This document shows, in pieces, positions 47,443 to 56,239 of a stretch of 64,000 nucleotides of DNA (its first letter is position 1; every line of letters starts with the position of its first letter). The stretch spans positions 45,202 to 109,201 of the forward strand of contig CALWSU010000003.1 of the NCBI GenBank assembly GCA_944384295.1, in the 5' to 3' direction. Origin of the DNA: an uncultured Lachnospiraceae bacterium (lineage in GTDB: Bacteria; Bacillota; Clostridia; Lachnospirales; Anaerotignaceae). The notes beneath the pieces are model-generated. The model was not told the DNA's origin. It saw only the letters and a program-made list of their open reading frames with translations, and did no database searches. The translations under genes were made by a program, and so were the position numbers.

Positions 47443-47457
47443 TTTCCGCTTCACTCC

Positions 47458-48117
47458 TTACATCAACGAATGTTCGTTGATCATCAGCTGGAACCGCAGA
47501 CCCAATTTCTGCGCTGCTTTTCTGCAAAGCGTCATACGTTCCAGAAATATTTCAAAATAATCCATGACCGAACCATATCTTGTATCTACAGTTAATTTTA
47601 ATTTAATCAAAGTATGTGCTTCATTGATTTTTACAACAGCTTTCTCCACAGAATAGTTTACTCTATCATGTATATCAAATGTTGTTTCCTCTTGATTGCG
47701 TACACGGCTTCGACGTACATCGGATTTATCTGCCAAAATCAATGCTGCCGCAATGGCATTGACTGGTACGCCGTGTCCTTCGTCATGATTGCCAATTGCG
47801 GTAACTACGGTTGCAATATCTTCCGCTGGCATGCCCATTTTATCTAAAATACGAAATGCCATCACTGCACCGCTTTGAGAATGGTCTACACGATTGACTA
47901 CATTCCCAATATCATGCAAAAATCCCGCAATCTGAGCCAATTCTACCTCATGTGCAGAATATCCCAATGTTTCCAAAATATATTTGGCAGTATCTGCAAC
48001 TTTTGTCACATGCGCAAAAGAATGTTCTGTAAATCCTAGTGCACCTAATGCGTCATCTGCCCGCTTGATATAGGTACGGATATCTGTGTTATTTTTAATC
48101 TCTTCAAATGTAATCAT
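47458..48117 (-). CDS. HD-domain phosphohydrolase in the pst-pho operon
   Basis: A 219-residue protein with an HD domain. FLHDIGNVV (about residues 83-91) is the HD pair, preceded by an ordered His in FTEHSFAHV and followed by GNHDEGHG, together giving several metal ligands. HD enzymes cleave phosphate esters or nucleotides; the substrate is unknown. The C-terminal part (NEAHTLIKLKLTVDTRYGSVMDYFEIFLERM) is not typical of dGTPases or c-di-GMP HD-GYP. ATG at 48117 overlaps the phoU stop as ATGA with GGGGAAGC ahead, and the regulator gene follows closely, so it is made with the phosphate signalling proteins. Confidence 0.85.
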   Translation of the reverse strand: MITFEEIKNNTDIRTYIKRADDALGALGFTEHSFAHVTKVADTAKYILETLGYSAHEVELAQIAGFLHDIGNVVNRVDHSQSGAVMAFRILDKMGMPAEDIATVVTAIGNHDEGHGVPVNAIAAALILADKSDVRRSRVRNQEETTFDIHDRVNYSVEKAVVKINEAHTLIKLKLTVDTRYGSVMDYFEIFLERMTLCRKAAQKLGLRFQLMINEHSLM

Positions 48118-48779
48118 GCTTCCCCACCGTCCATTTCTCCATGGACGCCTGTGATAGAATATTCTACCCATTCCGCAATATTGGTTGCATGGTCTGCCAC
48201 ACGTTCCAAATATTTCGCAATCATCAGCAAGTCAACATAAACTTCACCATCGGCTCCGCCTTTTGCCATCAAAGCAATCAATTCACTGCGTATGGTTGTA
48301 AACAGCTGATCTACCACATCATCATATGCAATGACATCATGTGCCAATTCCAAATCTTTTTTGACAAAAGAATCCACACTTTGTGTTACCATTTTGATTG
48401 CTTCTGTAGACATGGAACGAATATGCACACTGCTGTCAATTTCAAAATTTTTGTCATGCATATTTTCTGTAATTTCTACAATATCAGCCGCCTGATCCCC
48501 AATACGTTCCATATCTGAAATCATTTTCAATGCTGATGAGATGGTACGCAAATCCTGTGCTACAGGCTGCTGTTGCAATAATAAACGCATACATAATGTT
48601 TCGATTTCGCGTTCTTTGCGGTCGATTTCTCCATCTTTTTCTAAAACGACCTTGACCAAACTTCTATCTCTTGCAAATAAAGACTGCATAGCGGCTGTAA
48701 TCGCTTCTTCACACAATGCGCCCATTGTAATCAATTCTACATGTAATTGTTCTAGTTGTTCATCAAATCTTGTACGCAT
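48114..48779 (-). CDS. phoU: Phosphate transport system regulator PhoU
   Basis: The 221 residues form two three-helix PhoU repeats; each carries an E/D-rich metal motif (EKDGEIDRKEREIE in the first, AYDDVVDQLF in the second). PhoU links the Pst transporter to PhoR and restrains the response. ATG at 48779 is taken, with GGGAGG upstream inside the end of pstB; the longer frame to 48857 overlaps pstB by 77 bp and is unlikely. The end overlaps the HD gene by 4 bp. Confidence 0.93.
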   Translation of the reverse strand: MRTRFDEQLEQLHVELITMGALCEEAITAAMQSLFARDRSLVKVVLEKDGEIDRKEREIETLCMRLLLQQQPVAQDLRTISSALKMISDMERIGDQAADIVEITENMHDKNFEIDSSVHIRSMSTEAIKMVTQSVDSFVKKDLELAHDVIAYDDVVDQLFTTIRSELIALMAKGGADGEVYVDLLMIAKYLERVADHATNIAEWVEYSITGVHGEMDGGEA

Positions 48780-48780
48780 A

Positions 48781-49530
48781 TCAACCAAACCTCCCTGTAA
48801 TATAATCCTCGGTACGTTTGTCTTGCGGCATGGAAAAAATTTGTTCTGTATCTCCATACTCTACGACTTCTCCCAAAAGGAAAAATGCTGTTTTATCCGA
48901 AATACGTGCAGCTTGCTGCATATTATGTGTTACCATAATAATAGTGTACTCTTTTTTCAATTCTACCGCAAGTTCCTCAATACGAGAAGTGGAAATTGGG
49001 TCTAATGCAGAGGTCGGCTCGTCCATCAACAATACTTCAGGTTGTACCGCCAGAGCGCGTGCAATGCACAGTCTTTGCTGTTGACCACCGCTCATGCCCA
49101 AAGCATTCTTTTTCAATCTATCTTTCACTTCGTCCCAAATCGCAGCATCACGCAGGGCTTTTTCGACAATTTCGTCCAATTTCACTTTGGAACGAATCCC
49201 ATGTGTTCTGGGTCCATATGCCACATTATCGTAAATACTCATTGGAAAGGGATTGGGTTTTTGGAACACCATACCCACACGTTTGCGTAAATGGTTCAAA
49301 TCCATACCGCCATAAATATCTGTGCCATCTAATAATACTTTTCCTGTAATCCGACACCCCTCTACCAAGTCATTCATACGGTTTAGGGATTTGAGCAGTG
49401 TAGATTTCCCACAGCCAGAAGGTCCAATAAATGCTGTAATATCGCCTTCCTGTATGTTCAAATTGATGCCTTTTAAGGCTTTGAAATCGCCGTAAAACAA
49501 TTCCAGATTGGAAATTTCAAATTTATCCAT
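48781..49530 (-). CDS. pstB: Phosphate ABC transporter ATPase PstB
   Basis: A 249-residue ABC ATPase. Walker A is GPSGCGKST (33-41), the Q loop is in [19 protein letters not shown], the signature is [16 protein letters not shown] and Walker [16 protein letters not shown]. The sequence between Q loop and signature (GPRTHGI) is typical of PstB. It powers the PstCA channel. Its start follows 2 bp after pstA. Confidence 0.96.
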   Translation of the reverse strand: MDKFEISNLELFYGDFKALKGINLNIQEGDITAFIGPSGCGKSTLLKSLNRMNDLVEGCRITGKVLLDGTDIYGGMDLNHLRKRVGMVFQKPNPFPMSIYDNVAYGPRTHGIRSKVKLDEIVEKALRDAAIWDEVKDRLKKNALGMSGGQQQRLCIARALAVQPEVLLMDEPTSALDPISTSRIEELAVELKKEYTIIMVTHNMQQAARISDKTAFFLLGEVVEYGDTEQIFSMPQDKRTEDYITGRFG

Positions 49531-49532
49531 AC

Positions 49533-50402
49533 TTAATCTTTCACTCCTACCTTTTTGGCAATCAATCCAGACAACGCATTGATTGCAACCACAACTACCA
49601 ACAATACAACTGCTGTTGCATATGCCTGTTCCATATACAGACCTTCATTCAGCAATGCATACATATGCACCGCCAATGTACGACCAGAAGACATCAAGCC
49701 TTTTGCGACTTCTGCCGCTGTACCTGCTGGATATAACAAAGCCGCTGTTTCCCCAACAATTCTGCCAACCGCTAATATAACACCTGCTAAAATACCAGGC
49801 ATTGCAGAAGGCAATACAATGCGAAAAACGGTACGCAATTTACCAGCACCTAAGCCAAAACTACCTTCTCTGTATAAATCTGGTACAGACATCAGCGCTT
49901 CCTCTGTGGTACGCATAATCAAAGGCAATATCATAATAGACAATGTCAATGCGCCACCTAATATGGTATAACTCCAGCCTAAGAAAATATTGAAAAACAA
50001 ATAACCAAACAAACCATATACGATAGAAGGAATACCAGACAATGTTTCTGTTGTCAATCGTACAATCGTTACCAGTTTATTGCCTCTTTTGGCATACTCT
50101 ACCAAATAAATTGCAGAACAAATCCCAACTGGCAAAGCAAACAAAAGGGATAATGCAGTAATCCATAATGTATTGATGATGGCTGGCATCATAGAAACAT
50201 TTTCTGTCGTATATTCCCATGCAAACAGTTCTGGGCTCAAATTTGGTATCCCCTTAATCAATATATAAGCAATCAGGGCAATCAAAACAGATAATGTAAT
50301 GACAGCGGATAATATGACTAATACAAATAAAACTGCGGATAATGGCTGTTTCCGATAGCTTTGCAGCCGTTGTTTCCAAGTTTCTTTATTGATGGCTTCC
50401 AT
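49533..50402 (-). CDS. pstA: Phosphate ABC transporter permease PstA
   Basis: A 289-residue permease with about six helices. The ABC-permease EAA loop is [22 protein letters not shown] ([22 protein letters not shown] here). The opening [22 protein letters not shown] is helix 1, and the PstA mark [24 protein letters not shown] follows. It overlaps pstC by one base and pairs with it to form the channel. Confidence 0.95.
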   Translation of the reverse strand: MEAINKETWKQRLQSYRKQPLSAVLFVLVILSAVITLSVLIALIAYILIKGIPNLSPELFAWEYTTENVSMMPAIINTLWITALSLLFALPVGICSAIYLVEYAKRGNKLVTIVRLTTETLSGIPSIVYGLFGYLFFNIFLGWSYTILGGALTLSIMILPLIMRTTEEALMSVPDLYREGSFGLGAGKLRTVFRIVLPSAMPGILAGVILAVGRIVGETAALLYPAGTAAEVAKGLMSSGRTLAVHMYALLNEGLYMEQAYATAVVLLVVVVAINALSGLIAKKVGVKD

Positions 50403-51241
50403 CAGGAACTCCTCCTTTTCAATGCTGAGAAGGACAGGTTGATTAACAGTATAAACACAAACAGTACTACACCTGTACCTAACAGCGCTTCTCTATGCAA
50501 ATCGGTTGCATATCCCATTTCCATAACAATATTTGCTGTTAATGTACGTATACCACTAAATATGCTTTCTGGCATTGCGGCTTGGTTCCCTGCTACCATA
50601 ATCACTGCCATAGTTTCACCAATCGCACGACCAACCCCCAAAATCACGCCTGCCAAAATACCTTGTTTTGCAGCGGGCAAAATCGCAAAAAATACGCTTC
50701 TTTCATGTGTTGCACCCAATGCCAAAGAACCTTCGTAATAAGAATTTGGTACCGCACGGATTGCGGATTCCGAAACACCAATGACAGTTGGCAAAATCAT
50801 GATGCCTAACAAAATAGATGCTGTCAGAATACCTTTGCCGCCTGTATGGGTCAAATCCTGCATGATTGGAACAATTACAACCAAACCAAAGAAGCCATAT
50901 ACAATCGATGGGATACCAGCCAAAAGCGAAACTGCTGGTTTTACGATTTTATAAAGATTTTTGGGGCAAAATCTTGCTAAGAAAATTGCACATAAAATTC
51001 CCAAAGGCACACCAATGATGATTGCCCCTGCTGTTACATAAATACTGCCTACAATCATAGGGAAGATGCCAAATATTTCATTGGAAGGCAGCCAAACACG
51101 TCCAAAAAGGAAGTCTACAATACCGATTTGCGCAATGGCAGGAACACCATTTGCAAACAAAAATATGCAAATCAGAGCAACTGCCAAAATAGATACACAA
51201 GCAGTCAAAAGAAAAACGACTTTCATTACGCCTTCTTTCAT
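50402..51241 (-). CDS. pstC: Phosphate ABC transporter permease PstC
   Basis: The 279 residues hold about six helices. PstC marks are the loop FLFGRVWLPSNEIFGIFPMI (about 41-60) and the EAA loop [21 protein letters not shown]. The start at 51241 lies 9 nt after GAGAGGAG. A terminator hairpin between pstS and this gene should lower permease levels relative to the binding protein. Confidence 0.95.
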   Translation of the reverse strand: MKEGVMKVVFLLTACVSILAVALICIFLFANGVPAIAQIGIVDFLFGRVWLPSNEIFGIFPMIVGSIYVTAGAIIIGVPLGILCAIFLARFCPKNLYKIVKPAVSLLAGIPSIVYGFFGLVVIVPIMQDLTHTGGKGILTASILLGIMILPTVIGVSESAIRAVPNSYYEGSLALGATHERSVFFAILPAAKQGILAGVILGVGRAIGETMAVIMVAGNQAAMPESIFSGIRTLTANIVMEMGYATDLHREALLGTGVVLFVFILLINLSFSALKRRSS

Positions 51242-51267
51242 TGGTTCTTCTCCTCTCCTTTCTTCTC

Positions 51268-51305
51268 AAAAAGTATGCCGAAAGGAAATTTTTCTTTCGG
51301 CATAC
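51268..51305 (-). terminator. Intercistronic terminator between pstS and pstC
   Basis: Twelve-bp stem GTATGCCGAAAG/CTTTCGGCATAC followed by T residues on the minus strand. Partial read-through would set a high pstS to pstCAB ratio. Confidence 0.75.
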
Positions 51306-51414
51306 GTACGCATTGTCTTAGTCTTATCGTGTCAATTCCTGTCTGTATCTTTTGTATCATCTATATTCTTACACGCTATCTGTTTACTGCGCTTATGATT
51401 TACAAATCTATCTA

Positions 51415-52338
51415 TTATGCAATCGCAGACCAGTCTGTAATTTCACCTGTAAAGATTGCTTTTACATTTTCGCTTGTCATATCAGAAATTGTGTTTTCAT
51501 TATTTACAATCACTGCAATACCGTCCATTGCAATTACAGTTGGTGTCAAACCTTTTTCCAATTCACTATCTTTTAATGCTCTGGAAGCCATACCAATATC
51601 ACAACCGCCTTCTGCTACAGAAGTCATACCGGTGGTAGAGTCATTCTGTTGGATTTCGATTGTCACATCTGGATTCAGTGCTGTATAAGCTTCTTTCAAT
51701 TTTTCCATTACTGGAGTAATGGAAGAAGAACCAGCTACAACCACTTTGCCGCTCTGACCAGATGCTGTGTATGCGCCGTTATTGCCTTGGCTGATATAAC
51801 CATTTTCTTCTACAACAGCCTGACCTTCTTCACTCATGATAAAAGTGATAAAATCTTGTGCTACTGCGGATACATCATCTTTTGTTGCGATGTTGAATGG
51901 ACGAGCTACTTTATATGTGCCAGCTTTGATATTATCTGCAGTTGCTTCTGCACCATCAATTTTTAATGCTTTTACAGTATCATTCAGAGAACCTAAAGAG
52001 ATGTAGCCAATGGCTTGTGGATTGCCTGCAATGGTTGTCATCATAACTGCGGTGCTGTTTGTAATTTCAGCAGATGTTGTAGTCAAATCAACTTTTTCGC
52101 CAGATTCGTCTGTTTGTTCGATGCCAAACAGTTCGATAAATGCGCCTCTTGTACCAGATCCATCTTCTCTGGATACTACAGAAATGCTGCCTTCCATACC
52201 GCCTTCTGTACTGGTTTCACCTTCAGCGGTTGTTTCTTGTCCTGTTGTGTCTGTAGTTGTATCTTGGCTGCTGCCACAACCAGTCAATGCAGCAACTGCC
52301 ATCATCATTGTTAAACTCAAAGCTAAAAATTTCTTCAT
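51415..52338 (-). CDS. pstS: Phosphate-binding lipoprotein PstS, circularly permuted form
   Basis: A 307-residue exported lipoprotein (lipobox LTGC, Cys21) with AGGAG before ATG 52338. The mature chain opens with a Ser/Thr/Glu-rich linker, then SISVVSREDGSGTRGAF (51-67) through GYISLGSLNDTVKALKIDG to ENGYIS (about 183). A second half begins KVVVAGSSSITPVMEKL (about 198-214) and ends IFTGEITDWSAIA at the stop. In the usual PstS the GSSS-I/V-TPVMEKL half comes first and leads via FTGxITxW into the SREDGSGTRGAF half. Here the order is reversed while both halves are complete, so it reads as a circular permutation. Both phosphate-binding loops are kept, so binding is expected. Confidence 0.88.
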   Translation of the reverse strand: MKKFLALSLTMMMAVAALTGCGSSQDTTTDTTGQETTAEGETSTEGGMEGSISVVSREDGSGTRGAFIELFGIEQTDESGEKVDLTTTSAEITNSTAVMMTTIAGNPQAIGYISLGSLNDTVKALKIDGAEATADNIKAGTYKVARPFNIATKDDVSAVAQDFITFIMSEEGQAVVEENGYISQGNNGAYTASGQSGKVVVAGSSSITPVMEKLKEAYTALNPDVTIEIQQNDSTTGMTSVAEGGCDIGMASRALKDSELEKGLTPTVIAMDGIAVIVNNENTISDMTSENVKAIFTGEITDWSAIA

Positions 52339-52543
52339 TTTTTCTTCTCTCCTTTTTTGTCCTTTCCTATTTGACAAGTACATCATAATGAAACTGCGTT
52401 AAATCAAACATCTTGTTTATGTTAAATCTATGTAAAACTGCTTATTTCATACCTAAAGCACACTGACTTTATCCTTCTTGGAAGTATGTATCCTAACTTT
52501 TTTTGACAAAATCTGACTTTCTTTATGCGAAATATAGTAAAAC

Positions 52544-52628
52544 ATTATATTTTTTTGACGGTTTTTGCTTATTTTACAGTTTTTGCATTTAACAATCGAA
52601 TTTTTACATTTAACATAAAGAATTTACA
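52544..52628 (-). promoter_or_regulatory. pst promoter with TGTWAA repeats (candidate Pho-regulator site)
   Basis: On the minus strand TATAAT (52544-52549) lacks a good -35. Upstream lie five TGTWAA hexamers (at 52573, 52589, 52603, 52610 and 52623 in plus-strand numbering), resembling the TTAACA elements of Bacillus PhoP sites, though not at a strict 11-bp period. A weak -35 plus an upstream array suggests activation by the PhoB-type regulator encoded in the same operon. The leader to pstS is about 200 nt and otherwise unremarkable. Confidence 0.45.
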
Positions 52629-52643
52629 ATTGCAAGGAAACAT

Positions 52644-52683
52644 AAAAAAGGCGTTATTATCTTTTCTGATAGAAACGCCTTTC
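52644..52683 (-). terminator. Terminator of alr
   Basis: Minus-strand AAAGGCGTT/AACGCCTTT with inner TATC/GATA pairing and a T run. It lies about 40 bp after the alr stop codon, just ahead of the pst promoter. Confidence 0.75.
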
Positions 52684-52723
52684 TTTTTCTGATTATATTT
52701 TATGTTTTTGTTATTTTGTTATT

Positions 52724-53917
52724 TTATTTATATTGATGTAATACATGGTCTACCACACCAACAATCTTGCCATCTTGTAAATATACACGTGGTACACGTT
52801 TGGTTACTACGCAAGTTAATTCATAGTTGATGGTATGCAGTTTTTCTGCCAATTCTTCAATTGGTAATACATTGTCGCCTTGTTTCCCAAATACAACAAC
52901 TTCATCGCCCATTTTTACATCTGGTACATCTGTTACATCGATCATGGTCTGGTCCATGCAAACACGACCTACAACCGGTACAAACTGACCATGTACCAAC
53001 ATTCTTGCCTGATTGGACAGATTTCTATTATATCCATCTGCATAACCAATTGGCACTGTTGCAATCACGCGATCTGTTTCTGCGGTATATGTTCTGCCAT
53101 AAGACAATTGAGAACCTGCTTTGACTTTTTTCACCAAACCAATGCTGGTTTTGAGTGTCATCAAAGGTTTCAAATCAATTCTGCCTTCACATTCATCAGA
53201 AGGAAGCATACCATATGTAATAATACCAGAACGGCACATATCCAAATGTTTTTCTGGATAAGAAATAATGGTTGCACTATTTGCGCAATGACGCAAACCA
53301 ACGTCTACGCCTTCTGCTTTGAGTGTATCAATCATTTTCATAAAACGTGTAAACTGCATATCTGTGAAGGAAGGATTATCTCCTTTGTATGCATCTGCTA
53401 CTGCATGATGTGTAAAGATGCCAGTAATATGGATATTTGGCATTTTACTTACTGCAATAATTTCTTTCAAAGATTCTTCAAAGTTTTCATCGTCTGTTTG
53501 GAAGCCTACACGTGTCATACCCGTATCTAATTTGATATGACCATCTACCACAACGCCTGCTTTGGCTGCTTCTGCTTGCAGTGCTTCGCAATATTCCATA
53601 CCAATCAAAGCCTGTGTGATTTTATGTTCTGCCATCAAATTTGCACAATCTACAGGGGTGTAACCCAATACCAAAATTGGTTTGGTAATCCCTTCTGTAC
53701 GCAGACTCATACCTTCTTCTATATTGGAAACGCCGAACCAATCAAAACCAGCGGCTTCAAGTTTACGAGAAATAAAACCGTCTCCATGACCATAACAATC
53801 GGCTTTGACAATACCCATTATTTTTTCTCCATCTTTCATCTTGGAACGGATATTTTTGATATTATAATCCAATGCATCCAAGTCAATTTCCGCCCAGGTT
53901 CTTTTGATAAAATCCAT
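52724..53917 (-). CDS. alr: Alanine racemase
   Basis: A 397-residue PLP enzyme that makes D-alanine for peptidoglycan. The PLP lysine is in GIVKADCYGHG (about residue 39), the second catalytic base Tyr in AGSQLSYGRTY (about 285), and the PLP phosphate grip in PIGYADGYNR. The N-terminus (RTWAEIDLDALDYNI) is typical. It also links to alanine fermentation if the cell uses alanine through the acrylate route; that is inference. It is a single-gene unit with its own promoter and terminator. Confidence 0.96.
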   Translation of the reverse strand: MDFIKRTWAEIDLDALDYNIKNIRSKMKDGEKIMGIVKADCYGHGDGFISRKLEAAGFDWFGVSNIEEGMSLRTEGITKPILVLGYTPVDCANLMAEHKITQALIGMEYCEALQAEAAKAGVVVDGHIKLDTGMTRVGFQTDDENFEESLKEIIAVSKMPNIHITGIFTHHAVADAYKGDNPSFTDMQFTRFMKMIDTLKAEGVDVGLRHCANSATIISYPEKHLDMCRSGIITYGMLPSDECEGRIDLKPLMTLKTSIGLVKKVKAGSQLSYGRTYTAETDRVIATVPIGYADGYNRNLSNQARMLVHGQFVPVVGRVCMDQTMIDVTDVPDVKMGDEVVVFGKQGDNVLPIEELAEKLHTINYELTCVVTKRVPRVYLQDGKIVGVVDHVLHQYK

Positions 53918-53999
53918 ACTTCACACGCTTCCTTTCTATCTTCTGTACTTATATTATTCATGAATCCAAAAAAACATTTGTTTTTTTCAGATTGTATCT

Positions 54000-54028
54000 A
54001 TTATAGCACAAAGCGTATTTTTTTACAA
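54000..54028 (-). promoter_or_regulatory. Promoter of alr
   Basis: Minus-strand TTGTAA (54023-54028), 17-nt spacer, TATAAT (54000-54005). Confidence 0.65.
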
Positions 54029-54085
54029 GTATTTACCAATTTATTTTGTTAATCAAAGCGAAATATTATCTATATCTACCAATAG

Positions 54086-56005
54086 TCACGCCAAATAAAA
54101 ACGAGAAAATAATTCAAATACGCTATCCAAAGCTGTTTGAACATCTCCTACATTTTCTTGATCCCCCACTACTGCATAGGACAAACGTTCGTCCATCAAT
54201 GCCATTGTAATATCCTCTGCATCAACTGATTTGGAACCACAAGCAAGAATCAGATGTTGTGCCGTAACAAACATGGTCTGTGTACCAATTTTGACAAAAA
54301 CCTTATCTCCTTCTAACTTTGTTACGACAGTATCGCATAACATTTGTACATCCTTGCGGAATAATTCCTGAATCAACGGTCTTGCCATTGCACCCAATTC
54401 TTCGCCCATACGGGACTTTGCTTCTAATATTTTGATTGTGGCATTGGGTTGTTTTTCTTTCAGAAATGCGGCAACTTCCAAGCCTAAGGAACCTCCGCCC
54501 AAAATCACAGTCTGACCATTGGCATATTCTGTAAAATCTGATTGCGCCAAGACCTGCTGTGCTAGTTTATATTTTGTTTCTGGCAATCCTTCTAAATCTG
54601 GAATACACGGCTTGCTTCCCATTGCCAATACAGTCAGATATGGTTTTTTTGCTAATATCATATCTTTATCTGCTTTTTGCCCCAACAAGATATTGACTTG
54701 CAAGCGTTCTAATTCCTGTGTTAAGTATTGTATCCAAAGCCCCAAATCGGCTTTATGTGGTGGTAATTTTGCCAACTTGATTTGCCCGCCTAATTCTGTT
54801 TCATCACAAATCAAAGTTGTTTGAAATCCTCTTTCTGCGGCTTTTTTAGCTGCATACATACCTGCTGGTCCTCCACCAATGACAAGCACCTCTTTTCTTG
54901 TTGCAATTCTACGGCGCTGATTTTCTAAATATTCATTCCCAGCCTCTGGACAGAAAGCGCAATGCAATTCTTTGCCTCTCAATACCCCCATAATACAGTG
55001 ATTGCAAGCCTGACAAGGATTATATAATTCCTTGTTTTCCATTTTTTCCACAAAATGGGCATCTGCTAAAAATGCCCGTGCGCTGCCTACAAAATCACAC
55101 ACGCCATCTTGCAGCAAACGTTCCGCCGTATCTGTATCTTGTATTCGATTGCACGCAATCACTGGTAAATCCACGTATTTTTTTACGGCTGCTGCAAATG
55201 GTGCATAACCACCCTTTGATACATAATAAGAAATCTGCTCTACTGGTGATTCATGCCATCCACCGGTTACTGTAATTGCATCTATGTATTCCGCTTCTTT
55301 TGCCTTTTTACAAAAGTATATGGTATCTTCTAATCCATATCCACCATCTAGCATTTGTGCGCCAGACACTTTCAATAAAATCGGATAATTCCCAACTGCA
55401 TCTCTTACTGCTTGCAGTACCATCAAAGGAAACGTCATACCTTTATTCTCTGCATACCCATATCTATCTTTTCTAAAATTTGTCAATGGAGATAAAAATT
55501 CAGACAACAAATAGCCTGCCGAAGCACTGATTTCCACTGCATCTACTCCATTTTGTTTACAAATTAAAGCAGCTTTTGCAAAATCGTCCTTTGTCTGTAT
55601 CAAATCCGTTTCTGACATTTCTTTTGGTTCTGCTCGAAATATGGGAGATTCCACCACAGATGGTGCCAGCAAAAGCTTTGTGCCGTGGTCTTTTTGACTT
55701 TCATTTCTACCACAATGAAATAATTGCACAATCAATTTACAACCATATGTATGTAATTTATCTGCCAAACTTTGTAAACTACTTGCTTCTAATGTATCTG
55801 CATGATACATACCTTTTAATGCGCCAACCTCATTGACACCCAGTACAACGGTAATCGCCGCTGCACCGCCTTTTGCACGTTCTTCATAAAATGCAAAATC
55901 TCGTTCCGACAATGCAGTTCCTTTTGCAAAACCTGTATGCATGGCAAGCATAATCCATTGATTTTTCAACTCCATATTTCGTATAGAAAAAGCCGAAAAT
56001 TGCAT
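54086..56005 (-). CDS. Old-yellow-enzyme-type NADH:flavin oxidoreductase (2,4-dienoyl-CoA reductase family)
   Basis: A 639-residue three-part flavoprotein. Residues 1-330 form the FMN TIM barrel (SAFSIRNMELKNQWIMLAMH, then LIVQLFHCGRN and VDAVEISASAGYLLSEFLSP). A 4Fe-4S cysteine cluster follows (CQACNHCIMGVL then CAFC). A dinucleotide-binding module starts EVLVIGGGPAGMYAAKKAAERG near 378, with a second Rossmann site VILGGGSLGLEVAAFL. The family includes 2,4-dienoyl-CoA reductase, trimethylamine dehydrogenase and bile-acid BaiCD/BaiH enzymes; the substrate here is unknown. ATG at 56005 behind AGGGGG is chosen over a longer frame. Confidence 0.88.
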   Translation of the reverse strand: MQFSAFSIRNMELKNQWIMLAMHTGFAKGTALSERDFAFYEERAKGGAAAITVVLGVNEVGALKGMYHADTLEASSLQSLADKLHTYGCKLIVQLFHCGRNESQKDHGTKLLLAPSVVESPIFRAEPKEMSETDLIQTKDDFAKAALICKQNGVDAVEISASAGYLLSEFLSPLTNFRKDRYGYAENKGMTFPLMVLQAVRDAVGNYPILLKVSGAQMLDGGYGLEDTIYFCKKAKEAEYIDAITVTGGWHESPVEQISYYVSKGGYAPFAAAVKKYVDLPVIACNRIQDTDTAERLLQDGVCDFVGSARAFLADAHFVEKMENKELYNPCQACNHCIMGVLRGKELHCAFCPEAGNEYLENQRRRIATRKEVLVIGGGPAGMYAAKKAAERGFQTTLICDETELGGQIKLAKLPPHKADLGLWIQYLTQELERLQVNILLGQKADKDMILAKKPYLTVLAMGSKPCIPDLEGLPETKYKLAQQVLAQSDFTEYANGQTVILGGGSLGLEVAAFLKEKQPNATIKILEAKSRMGEELGAMARPLIQELFRKDVQMLCDTVVTKLEGDKVFVKIGTQTMFVTAQHLILACGSKSVDAEDITMALMDERLSYAVVGDQENVGDVQTALDSVFELFSRFYLA

Positions 56006-56127
56006 ATCTCTACCCCCTAGCTTAACTTGTTTTTGATATTTTGATATTTTCATATGGTGTTTCTTTTTTCAGCATATCATAGACAATCTTTTTTTTCTAC
56101 TACATATACATGAAAAACTGTAAAAAC

Positions 56128-56178
56128 AAAAAACAAAATCCCCCAAAAATATCTTGTCAATGTTTTTGAGGGATTTTA
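56128..56178 (-). terminator. Terminator of the coiled-coil gene
   Basis: Minus-strand AAAATCCCTCAAAAA/TTTTTGGGGGATTTT, with T residues after it. It lies about 60 bp after the stop codon and ahead of the flavoprotein gene. Confidence 0.7.
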
Positions 56179-56239
56179 TCCTATGCGTATTATTTTCAGT
56201 ATAAAAGATTGATACTTTTCTTATTATTGAAGGAATTTT

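Noticed and set aside
51415..52338. pstS as a truncated or frameshifted pseudogene
   Set aside because: Both half domains are complete, only in swapped order, and the start, lipobox and stop are normal.
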